Shown piece by piece: positions 1-5,577 of a DNA stretch of 11,520 bases. The notes below the pieces were generated by a model. That model was not told the origin of the DNA. It saw nothing but the letters and a program-made list of their open reading frames with translations, and made no database searches. Position numbers and translations under genes: made by a program. The first letter of the stretch is position 1; every line of letters starts with the position of its first letter. The stretch is from Flavobacteriales bacterium UBA972 (GTDB lineage: Bacteria > Bacteroidota > Bacteroidia > Flavobacteriales > Schleiferiaceae): the NCBI GenBank assembly GCA_002292855.1, contig DBBY01000007.1, positions 1-11,520 on the forward strand. Reading direction: 5' to 3'.

Positions 1-1131
1 CAACCAAATTCTGTCTTTGTCTTTTGAACTAACCGTGAAAAGCAAATCCCAAATACCCTGGCAGTACCTGCCTGAACCCACTCCGTTGCAGAGGGGGTCG
101 AAATTGTTGCTTCGCTGAGCAATTCGTGCCCAGGTAGCGCCACCGTCGGTGGTGCGGTACACACCGGCCAATTGACTGCCGCTGGTCTGAACTACATAAA
201 CGTAGTTCTCATCTTGAGGACTGACGGTGTAGCGAATGCGACCGCCCGAGCGGCGAGGTAGGCTTGTGGCCGATAAAACAGGACTTGATACCTCAGTAAA
301 AGTGCTTCCGTCGGTGGACTTCATGGTCCGGCCAGCTTGGTTCACATAGAGCGTTCCTGAAGCAGAGGATGAAAAATCCGTAATTGAACCACTGAGCAAC
401 TGCGTCCAGGTAGTTCCGCCGTCGGTGGACTTCATCAGTCCGTTGTTAGTCCCTGCAAAAACCGTGTTGGCATCGGTAGGGTGAGCCTCCATGCGAGCTA
501 CCGCAGTCCAAGCGGCGCTTGCAGAGTTGTTGGCAGGCAGCGTACTGGCCAACTGAACAAAGTTTATTCCGTCGGTTGATTTGTAGACCCCACGACCCGC
601 AAAATTGGGGGTAGAAGTTGATCCTCCCCCGCCGTAACCCATCCAAATCTCACCCGTTCCGTAGTAAATATCGCCATTGCTGGTCTGGCAAATGCTGCCC
701 ACCGATTGGTTTGAACCCGGGTCGCTCACAACCGACCAGCTCGCACCACCGTTAGAAGAACGGTACAGTCCACCACCAACAGAGCCGGCATAAACGATGT
801 TGGAATTGCTGCGGTCAATCAAAATTGCTCTTGTGCGACCGCCGTGGTTGTCAGGGCCCCTGGTCTCCCAGTTCAAGCTATTGGTTTTTGAAGCTATTTG
901 CTGCATCTGCGCCCATGCAGCTTGCACCGCATTGGGATCAATTTCACCAGTTACCTGGTTAGCCTTGAGCATGTGCATGTAGTCGCTGTAGCCTGCATAG
1001 GCCGCGTTGATGCCTGATTCACGGGGCTGATACTGACGCTGCTGGCCATCTTGCAGGGCAACAAAAGCGCCTACTGCAGCAACAAGGGCCGCCGAACCAG
1101 CCAATAACGAGATTTTAAGAGTGCGTTTCAT
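1..1131 (-). CDS. Asp-box (BNR) beta-propeller secreted protein, 3' end outside window
   Basis: The open frame runs 377 codons from ATG (cat at 1129-1131) to the left edge without a stop. Residues 1-27 form a basic-then-hydrophobic signal peptide or N-terminal anchor. Residues ~40-85 form a polar helical region (including ANQVTGEIDP at 57-66) of the kind that precedes propellers in many Bacteroidota exported proteins. Five Asp-box motifs follow: RSSNGGASW (124-132), KSTDGINF (184-191), KSTDGGTTW (234-242), KSTDGSTF (271-278) and RTTDGGATW (326-334). Asp-boxes mark blades of sialidase, sortilin/VPS10 and YCF48-like beta-propellers. No catalytic assignment can be made. Full-length relatives usually end in a T9SS sorting domain, which would lie outside the window, so T9SS export is inference. 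It starts 47 nt after the lipA stop on the same strand with no clear terminator between, so it may be read through from the lipA operon. No Shine-Dalgarno sequence is visible. The family call is firm; the function is unknown. Confidence 0.85.
   Translation of the reverse strand, partial: MKRTLKISLLAGSAALVAAVGAFVALQDGQQRQYQPRESGINAAYAGYSDYMHMLKANQVTGEIDPNAVQAAWAQMQQIASKTNSLNWETRGPDNHGGRTRAILIDRSNSNIVYAGSVGGGLYRSSNGGASWSVVSDPGSNQSVGSICQTSNGDIYYGTGEIWMGYGGGGSTSTPNFAGRGVYKSTDGINFVQLASTLPANNSASAAWTAVARMEAHPTDANTVFAGTNNGLMKSTDGGTTWTQLLSGSITDFSSSASGTLYVNQAGRTMKSTDGSTFTEVSSPVLSATSLPRRSGGRIRYTVSPQDENYVYVVQTSGSQLAGVYRTTDGGATWARIAQRSNNFDPLCNGVGSGRYCQGIWDLLFTVSSKDKDRIWL
308..435 (-). repeat. 17-bp direct repeat inside the propeller gene
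   Basis: An identical 17-nt string, ccgtcggtggacttcat, occurs at 308-324 and 419-435. On the coding strand it encodes the MKSTDG core of two adjacent Asp-boxes. It is best read as the DNA trace of repeated propeller blades, perhaps kept similar by recombination, and not as a separate element. Confidence 0.7.
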
Positions 1132-1178
1132 TTTCAAGTGATGGGTAAAGCAAGTGTTAAAAATAAGGTAAAAAAGTC

Positions 1179-2048
1179 TTAGTGCACATGCCTTTCGGCG
1201 TGGTACGATGAACGAACAAGCGGGCTGCTCTCCACATGGCGAAACCCAAGGGTTTTGGCAAACGCACCGAGGCGCTCGAATTCCTCGGGCTCCACAAAGC
1301 GCTGAACGGGCAGGTGGTTCGGCGAAGGCTGCAAATACTGCCCCATGGTTACGACGTCAACGCCCACGGAACGAGCGTCTTCAAGGGTTTGGCGCAGCTC
1401 GCTTTCTGTTTCGCCGAGACCCAGCATTATTCCGGTCTTGGTGCGGTTCACTCCTTGGGCCTTTAGGTAGCGGAGTACCTCAAGACTGCGGTCGTACTGA
1501 GCCTGCACGCGCACCTGGCGGGTGAGGCGGCGAACGGTTTCTAAATTGTGGCTTACTACCTCAGGACCTGCGCCAACAATACGGTCAATTTGGTCGGTGA
1601 TTCCGCGAAAGTCCGGAATCAAGGTCTCCATCGTGGTGCCTGCAGAAAGCCTTCGAACCGCCTGAATGGTTTCTGCCCAAATAATGGAGCCTCCGTCGGG
1701 CAAATCGTCGCGATCGACGCTGGTTAGCACGGCATGCTTAATCTTCATACGCTGAATCGACCGAGCAACGCGGTCGGGCTCGTCCCAATCCACGGCAAGC
1801 GGACGGCCGGTAGCCACATTGCAAAATCCGCATGAACGGGTGCATATATTGCCTAAAATCATGAAGGTGGCTGTGCCCTCTCCCCAGCATTCGCCCATGT
1901 TGGGGCACCGGCCCGACTCGCAAATAGTATGAAGCTTGTACTGGTCCACCACCGAACGCACAGCGCGGTAGTTGTCGCCCGTAGGCAATTTCACTCGCAG
2001 CCAATTGGGCTTGCGGACCGGAGTCGCTTTAGAAGGTAAAGATTCCAT
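1179..2048 (-). CDS. lipA: lipoyl synthase LipA
   Basis: This radical SAM enzyme inserts two sulfur atoms into protein-bound octanoyl groups on the lipoyl domains of the pyruvate and 2-oxoglutarate dehydrogenase complexes and the glycine cleavage H protein. The 289 residues match a normal LipA length. The auxiliary cluster cysteines are C43, C48 and C54 (CESGRCPNMGEC). The radical-SAM cysteines are C69, C73 and C76 (CTRSCGFC). The C-terminal RSSYHAE motif (279-285) supplies the serine ligand typical of the auxiliary cluster. Other family signatures present include TSVDRDDLPDGG and HNLETV. The ATG at 2046-2048 puts the protein start 28 nt after the ytxJ stop, so it is probably the third gene of the lipoprotein-ytxJ-lipA operon. 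No -7 promoter box is seen in the short gap. A lipB or lplA partner is not in the window. Confidence 0.97.
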   Translation of the reverse strand: MESLPSKATPVRKPNWLRVKLPTGDNYRAVRSVVDQYKLHTICESGRCPNMGECWGEGTATFMILGNICTRSCGFCNVATGRPLAVDWDEPDRVARSIQRMKIKHAVLTSVDRDDLPDGGSIIWAETIQAVRRLSAGTTMETLIPDFRGITDQIDRIVGAGPEVVSHNLETVRRLTRQVRVQAQYDRSLEVLRYLKAQGVNRTKTGIMLGLGETESELRQTLEDARSVGVDVVTMGQYLQPSPNHLPVQRFVEPEEFERLGAFAKTLGFRHVESSPLVRSSYHAERHVH

Positions 2049-2076
2049 TAGTTGGTGTAACGCATGCTTAGGCCTA

Positions 2077-2400
2077 TCAGTTCACCGAATTAAACCAATC
2101 CGAAGAAATACCCATGTGGCTCTCGTGAAGTACCTGTCCGTCGGCACTGCGCCAAAGAATCTGCGGACTCTCGTGCTGCACGCTCCACTGGTCGGCGAGC
2201 TCAAGACTAAGAGACCGGTTTGCAAGTACGTCGAGGTAGGCAATGTCCGATTCAGGATGCTCTGCAAGCCATTTCTCAACCCGATTGAGGGCCATGGTCG
2301 AAATGCTGCAGCGGGTGCTATGCTTAAAGACAAGAATTCCGCCCCGAAAAAGACCGAGGCGGCTGAGGTCGTCAAGGCTGGCGACCGGAACTAAACTCAT
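2077..2400 (-). CDS. ytxJ: YtxJ-like bacilliredoxin family protein
   Basis: A 107-residue thioredoxin-fold protein of the YtxJ (DUF2847) family. The diagnostic motif is KHSTRCSIS at 26-34, with a single cysteine, C31, preceded by the FKHST signature seen in Bacillus YtxJ. Family members are proposed to remove bacillithiol from mixed disulfides (de-bacillithiolation), acting through a monothiol or CP-type active site. The likely cis-Pro region is ESPQILW (77-83). This is a cytoplasmic protein with no signal sequence. The start at 2400 is chosen over longer in-frame starts up to 2643 for two reasons: the fold begins here, and this ATG overlaps the stop of the small lipoprotein gene as ATGA (2397-2400), the usual sign of translational coupling. 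A role in bacillithiol redox control is family knowledge; bacillithiol synthesis genes are not in the window. Confidence 0.87.
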   Translation of the reverse strand: MSLVPVASLDDLSRLGLFRGGILVFKHSTRCSISTMALNRVEKWLAEHPESDIAYLDVLANRSLSLELADQWSVQHESPQILWRSADGQVLHESHMGISSDWFNSVN

Positions 2401-2534
2401 ACCCGGCTCGACGCTTCTGCCTTCGATGCGTCTCCGACAAAAGACGGACACAGCTCTGCAGACTTGCACGACGTAGCACTGGACAGGGAAGCAGCAATAA
2501 ATAGTGCTGCAAGAAAGGTTTTTAGGGCTCGCAT
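2397..2534 (-). CDS. small predicted lipoprotein (45 aa) coupled to ytxJ
   Basis: A 45-residue ORF from ATG at 2532-2534. Residues 1-22 form a lipoprotein signal: basic start (MRALK), hydrophobic core (LAALFIAASL) and small residues ATS before C23, which would be lipidated. The mature part is only about 23 residues (CKSAELCPSF, then a polar tail) with a second cysteine at C29. Bacteroidota genomes carry many tiny lipoproteins with a CP[AS]-type motif just after the lipidated cysteine, and this resembles them, though I cannot name a family. Three things support it as a real gene: a TAnnTTTG promoter box just upstream, the ATGA overlap with ytxJ, and a credible lipobox. It could be anchored in the outer or inner membrane. 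A longer frame extending to 2630 would overlap ung and delay the signal peptide, so I reject that start. Confidence 0.68.
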   Translation of the reverse strand: MRALKTFLAALFIAASLSSATSCKSAELCPSFVGDASKAEASSRV

Positions 2535-2539
2535 AGAAG

Positions 2540-2547
2540 CAAAAATA
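2540..2547 (-). promoter_or_regulatory. -7 promoter box of the lipoprotein-ytxJ-lipA operon
   Basis: On the minus strand the sequence reads TATTTTTG, an exact match to the Bacteroidota -7 consensus TAnnTTTG, and is followed by C. It ends only 5 nt before the ATG of the small lipoprotein, so transcription should start at or next to the start codon. No TTG was found at the expected -33 spacing, which lowers confidence. Confidence 0.5.
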
Positions 2548-2548
2548 C

Positions 2549-2556
2549 GAAGTTTG
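2549..2556 (+). promoter_or_regulatory. possible -7 promoter box of ung-rmuC-rlmB
   Basis: GAAGTTTG matches TAnnTTTG with one mismatch (first T to G). It lies 4 nt before the GTG of ung. It is adjacent to, and in the opposite orientation from, the minus-strand box at 2540-2547. No clear -33 TTTG is present. It is supported mainly by the absence of any other room for a promoter between the two divergent start codons. Confidence 0.3.
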
Positions 2557-2560
2557 CACG

Positions 2561-3256
2561 GTGATTCGCATTCCCGACCTTCCTGAGGATTGGCTTTTGG
2601 CCCTGAGCCCCTTTGATGGCCCGGCTGCATGGCGTGGTCTCAAGCCTCAGGTAGAGGCATCGTACGGTTCGGGAGAAGTCCATCCGCCCGCGCACCAGCT
2701 TTGGACTGCGCTCGAGCTCTGCCCCTTTGAATCGGTGCGGATTGTGGTTTTGGGGCAGGACCCCTACCACCGCCCCGGCCAGGCCCATGGCTTGGCTTTT
2801 TCGGTTCCCACGGGGATTCAGCCTCCCCCCTCCCTACGCAGTATTTTTAAGGAACTCCGTTCGGATACTGGGCTGGAACCGTCAAAGTCCGGCGACCTGA
2901 GCGGCTGGGCGCAGCAGGGCATTCTTCTGCTTAATACTGCACTGACGGTGCGCAACGGTGAACCAGGAAGCCATGCCGACGGACGATGGAATGGCTTGGT
3001 GGATTCGATTCTTCAGGCCCTCAATGCCGAAGAACGCCCCATCGCATTTTGGCTTTGGGGGGCGCAGGCGCAAAAACGCGCTGCATTCTTAAGCAACCCA
3101 GGCCACCTTGTTTTAGCCGCATCCCACCCCTCTCCGCTTGGGGCATACCGCGGATTTTTTGGCAGCAAACCCTTTAGCAAAACCGAGCTTTGGTTCAAAA
3201 GTCAGGGTCTGTCTGCGCCCGATTGGTCGGCAAGCCAACCTACCTTTGAGCAGTGA
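2561..3256 (+). CDS. ung: uracil-DNA glycosylase (family 1)
   Basis: Ung removes uracil from DNA arising from cytosine deamination or dUTP misincorporation, the first step of base-excision repair. The 231 residues fit the family. Motifs seen are the water-activating GQDPYH loop (64-69), GQAHGLAFSV, LLLNTALTVR with the uracil-reading Asn, and the DNA-intercalating HPSPLGAYRGFFG loop near the C-terminus carrying the catalytic-site His. The start is GTG at 2561: a TAG in the same frame at 2534-2536 leaves no ATG upstream, and the next downstream Met would lose conserved sequence. The stop TGA (3254-3256) shares its A with the ATG of rmuC, so the two are translationally coupled. It diverges from the lipoprotein-ytxJ-lipA operon across 26 bp. 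Confidence 0.97.
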   Translation: MIRIPDLPEDWLLALSPFDGPAAWRGLKPQVEASYGSGEVHPPAHQLWTALELCPFESVRIVVLGQDPYHRPGQAHGLAFSVPTGIQPPPSLRSIFKELRSDTGLEPSKSGDLSGWAQQGILLLNTALTVRNGEPGSHADGRWNGLVDSILQALNAEERPIAFWLWGAQAQKRAAFLSNPGHLVLAASHPSPLGAYRGFFGSKPFSKTELWFKSQGLSAPDWSASQPTFEQ

Positions 3257-4575
3257 TGACCACCCTAATGCTTACCGCCGCGCTTCTGCTGCTGGCTGCC
3301 CTTTTAGTGATCCAAGTCCGCAGGGGTTCTGGGTCTCTAAACCAGGCCGACGCGGGCCTGAAGGCATTGTACGAGGCGTCCATTCAAAGGCAGCGCGAGC
3401 TGGAGTCCGCCTTGGTTGCGTCCCAGCAGTCCCAGCGCGAAGCAGAGTTGTCCTTGGCCCGCAATCAAGAGCGCCTTGCCGCAATGGATTCCGCGCGGAC
3501 TGAGGTCGATACCCAGCGAGAACAGCTTAAAAACGAATTCAAGGTAGTGGCCCAAGAGGCCCTCAGCCAGCAGTCGCAAATGCTTCAGGACCAACTTAAG
3601 CAGGGCAACCGAGCAGAACTCGACGTCATGCTCGCCCCGTTCCGATCCAAGCTCGATCTTTTTGGCGAGCGCGTCGAGAAGACCCACCTTCAGGGGGTAC
3701 AGGAGCGAAGCGAACTCAAGGCAGAAGTGCGCAACCTGATGGAGCAGTCCGAGAAACTCCGCAACGAAGCCAATGCCCTGACCAAGGCCCTGCGGAGCGA
3801 CAACAAGGCTCAGGGCAATTGGGGCGAAATGGTGCTCGAGAAGCTGCTGGAGCGCAGTGGTTTGACGCGCGATTTGGAGTACAGTGTGCAAACGTCTACC
3901 ACGGATTCAGACGGCCGCAGGCTGCAGCCCGACGTGATCCTGAACCTTCCCGAGGGCAAGCATCTCATTATTGACTCTAAGGTTAGCTTGATTGCCTATG
4001 AGCGCTTTGTAAATGCTGAAGCGCCCGAAGAGCAGGCACTGGCCATGAAGGAACACATTGCCTCGCTTCGCAGCCACATTCGCGGACTCTCTGACAAGAA
4101 CTACCAAAACCTTTACGACGTTTCGCTTGACTTCGTGCTGCTCTTTGTTCCCATTGAGGGCGCGTTCAGCACCGCGCTGCAGGCAGAGCCTGGGCTGTTC
4201 CAGGAGGCCTTTGACCGCAACATAGCCTTGGTAAGCACCACGACGCTTTGGACTACCCTGCGCACCGTGGGCACTTTGTGGCGCCAGGAGCGACAAAACC
4301 GCAATGTTGGGGAGATTATTCGCCAGGCGTCAGAATTGTACGACAAGTTTGTGGGCTTCTCTGACGAACTCATCAAGGTCGGCAACCAAATGAATACGGC
4401 GTCTTCTACCTACGAAAATGCCATGAAGCAACTAAGCCAGGGCAAGGGCAACCTGGTGCGGCGCGCCGAGCAGCTCCGGCAGCTCGGGCTTAAAACCAGC
4501 AAAAACACGCACCCTTCGCTCTTAGACCGAGCCCTACAGGGCGAGTCAGAAGAAGACAAAACCGATAACTTATGA
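3256..4575 (+). CDS. rmuC: DNA recombination protein RmuC
   Basis: RmuC proteins limit inversions between short inverted repeats and are thought to be nuclease-like factors in DNA recombination; their exact activity is unsettled. Counting from the ATG at 3256 (439 aa), residues 4-19 form one N-terminal membrane helix. Residues ~35-185 are a long glutamine- and charge-rich coiled coil, and the RmuC domain fills ~185-405. Family motifs include NWGEMVLEKLLE (188-199), PDVILNLPEG (225-234) and IIDSK (238-242). The latter two give the spaced Asp...D-x-K pattern of a PD-(D/E)xK-like nuclease core. The ATG overlaps the ung stop (TGATG). A GTG at 3253 is an alternative that would add one residue. The stop overlaps the rlmB start as ATGA. 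The last ~30 residues are polar and poorly conserved. Confidence 0.95.
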   Translation: MTTLMLTAALLLLAALLVIQVRRGSGSLNQADAGLKALYEASIQRQRELESALVASQQSQREAELSLARNQERLAAMDSARTEVDTQREQLKNEFKVVAQEALSQQSQMLQDQLKQGNRAELDVMLAPFRSKLDLFGERVEKTHLQGVQERSELKAEVRNLMEQSEKLRNEANALTKALRSDNKAQGNWGEMVLEKLLERSGLTRDLEYSVQTSTTDSDGRRLQPDVILNLPEGKHLIIDSKVSLIAYERFVNAEAPEEQALAMKEHIASLRSHIRGLSDKNYQNLYDVSLDFVLLFVPIEGAFSTALQAEPGLFQEAFDRNIALVSTTTLWTTLRTVGTLWRQERQNRNVGEIIRQASELYDKFVGFSDELIKVGNQMNTASSTYENAMKQLSQGKGNLVRRAEQLRQLGLKTSKNTHPSLLDRALQGESEEDKTDNL

Positions 4576-5315
4576 GCGAGCAACTAGACGACCAACTGAT
4601 TTACGGGATTCGCCCGATTGAAGAAGCCCTCGAATCAGAGGTGGTACTCGACCGCGTTTTTATTTCGCAGGAGTCGCGCAACCCCGCGCTAATGGCTATT
4701 GCGGCCAAGGCCCGGAAGAAGGGAATTTTTGTAAAGTTTGTTCCGATGGAGCGCATGCAGCGCTTTACCCGCGCCAACCACCAGGGCGTGGTAAGCTGGG
4801 CGTCGAGCGTGGCCTATGCTGACCTGTCTGAGGTCATGGCAGGATTGGCGGAACGTGGGGTTGACCCGCTGGTGATTGTGCTCGACCGCGTGACCGACGT
4901 GCGCAACGTAGGCGCCATTGCCCGGTCTTGCGAGAGCTTTGGGGCCCACACGATTGTGCTTTCTGAGGGCTCGGCCCCGATGAATGCCGACGCCGTGAAA
5001 TCTTCGGCCGGAGCCCTGCTGAACATGCCCATTTGCCGTGTGCGCTCGCTGCCCATTACCTTGACTTCGCTCGAGATGAGCGGATGCAAGATTGTAGGCA
5101 TTTCTGAGAAAGCTACCGGAACCCTTGCCGACTGCGACCTGCGCGGGCCCCTAGCCTTGATTATGGGTTCTGAAGAGAATGGTATTTCTCCGGCCCTTTG
5201 GAAGGCCTGCAACGCCACCGCAAAGATTCCCACCAGCGGCGAAACGGCCTCACTCAATGTATCGGTTGCGCTTGGAATTGCCCTTTATGAGGTGTCGATG
5301 CAGCGGCGGGCATAA
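4572..5315 (+). CDS. rlmB: 23S rRNA (guanosine-2'-O-)-methyltransferase RlmB, TrmH/SpoU family
   Basis: This SPOUT-class enzyme transfers a methyl group from SAM to the 2'-O of a guanosine in the peptidyl-transferase region of 23S rRNA (G2251 in E. coli). It has 247 residues, close to E. coli RlmB. The N-terminal substrate-binding domain (~8-80) starts with the typical YGIRPIEEAL. The knotted catalytic domain carries motif 1, LDRVTDVRNVGAIARS (104-119) with R111 and N112; motif 2, LIMGSEENGIS (196-206); and motif 3, SLNVSVALGIALYE (227-240). The ATG lies within the rmuC stop (ATGA at 4572-4575), making it the third coupled gene of the ung operon. It is followed by a strong hairpin. RlmB is favoured over other TrmH paralogues by the N-terminal domain and length; the exact target nucleotide is inferred. 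Confidence 0.9.
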   Translation: MSEQLDDQLIYGIRPIEEALESEVVLDRVFISQESRNPALMAIAAKARKKGIFVKFVPMERMQRFTRANHQGVVSWASSVAYADLSEVMAGLAERGVDPLVIVLDRVTDVRNVGAIARSCESFGAHTIVLSEGSAPMNADAVKSSAGALLNMPICRVRSLPITLTSLEMSGCKIVGISEKATGTLADCDLRGPLALIMGSEENGISPALWKACNATAKIPTSGETASLNVSVALGIALYEVSMQRRA

Positions 5316-5318
5316 CCA

Positions 5319-5350
5319 GCTGCTCGCAGCTAGTTGCTAGCTAAAGCAGC
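5319..5350 (+). terminator. strong two-part hairpin after rlmB, possible operon end
   Basis: GCTGCT (5319-5324) pairs with AGCAGC (5345-5350). Inside it, AGCTAG (5328-5333) pairs with CTAGCT (5337-5342) around a 3-nt loop, separated from the outer stem by a small 3x2 internal loop. It begins 4 nt after the rlmB stop. There is no U-run directly behind it, so it is either a terminator of the U-poor kind or a 3'-end stabiliser. A weaker second candidate lies downstream: TGCCT (5369-5373) with AGGCA (5397-5401), followed by T5 at 5404-5408. Confidence 0.5.
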
Positions 5351-5577
5351 CAGCAGGTTTGGGCATGGTGCCTCACTCCAACGGGTTTAGGCGAATAGGC
5401 AGCTTTTTGGTATCATGATCGATATCTATCACATCGATTTGTTAATGTGTTTTTTTTTATTACGTTAGCTGTTGTTTTTAGCAACTCTTGTCCAACAATT
5501 GTAATACAAACTATTTCGACCAGCCGACGTCAATTGCGCAATTAACATTATCGGTATTCCCATAATTCAATCAAACT
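5351..5577. other. AT-rich intergenic region with clustered short palindromes
   Basis: No ORF or RNA gene is recognised here. The region between the rlmB hairpin and the T9SS gene becomes AT-rich after ~5403. It holds several short palindromes: ATCATGAT (5412-5419), ATCGAT (5418-5423), GATATC (5421-5426) and ATCGAT again (5433-5438). A T9 run follows at 5450-5458. No full TAnnTTTG box was found. The best weak candidate is TTG (5488-5490), 21 nt, then TATTTCG (5512-5518). It probably carries the promoter and leader of the downstream gene. Confidence 0.4.

Noticed and set aside
797..982. 61-codon plus-strand cysteine-rich ORF
   Set aside because: It lies wholly antisense to the propeller gene; the cysteines come from reverse reading of Ala- and Gln-rich codons.
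1132..1178. Separate promoter for the propeller gene
   Set aside because: The best candidate (TACCTTAT on the minus strand) misses the conserved TTTG end, so read-through from lipA is at least as likely.
1972..2394. 140-codon plus-strand ORF opposite lipA and ytxJ
   Set aside because: It overlaps two well-supported genes and has no recognisable domain.
2401..2643. N-terminal extension of ytxJ to a 188-residue protein
   Set aside because: The extra 81 residues match no thioredoxin-fold sequence and run antisense to ung. The ATGA overlap at 2397-2400 marks a better start.
3337..3891. 184-codon minus-strand ORF opposite rmuC
   Set aside because: The leucine-rich translation comes from reading the Gln/Glu-rich coiled coil backwards; there is no promoter or family resemblance.
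5316..5577. Possible small RNA, tRNA or riboswitch in the largest gap
   Set aside because: I could not fit a tRNA cloverleaf or known riboswitch core. Only the terminal hairpin and short palindromes are supported.
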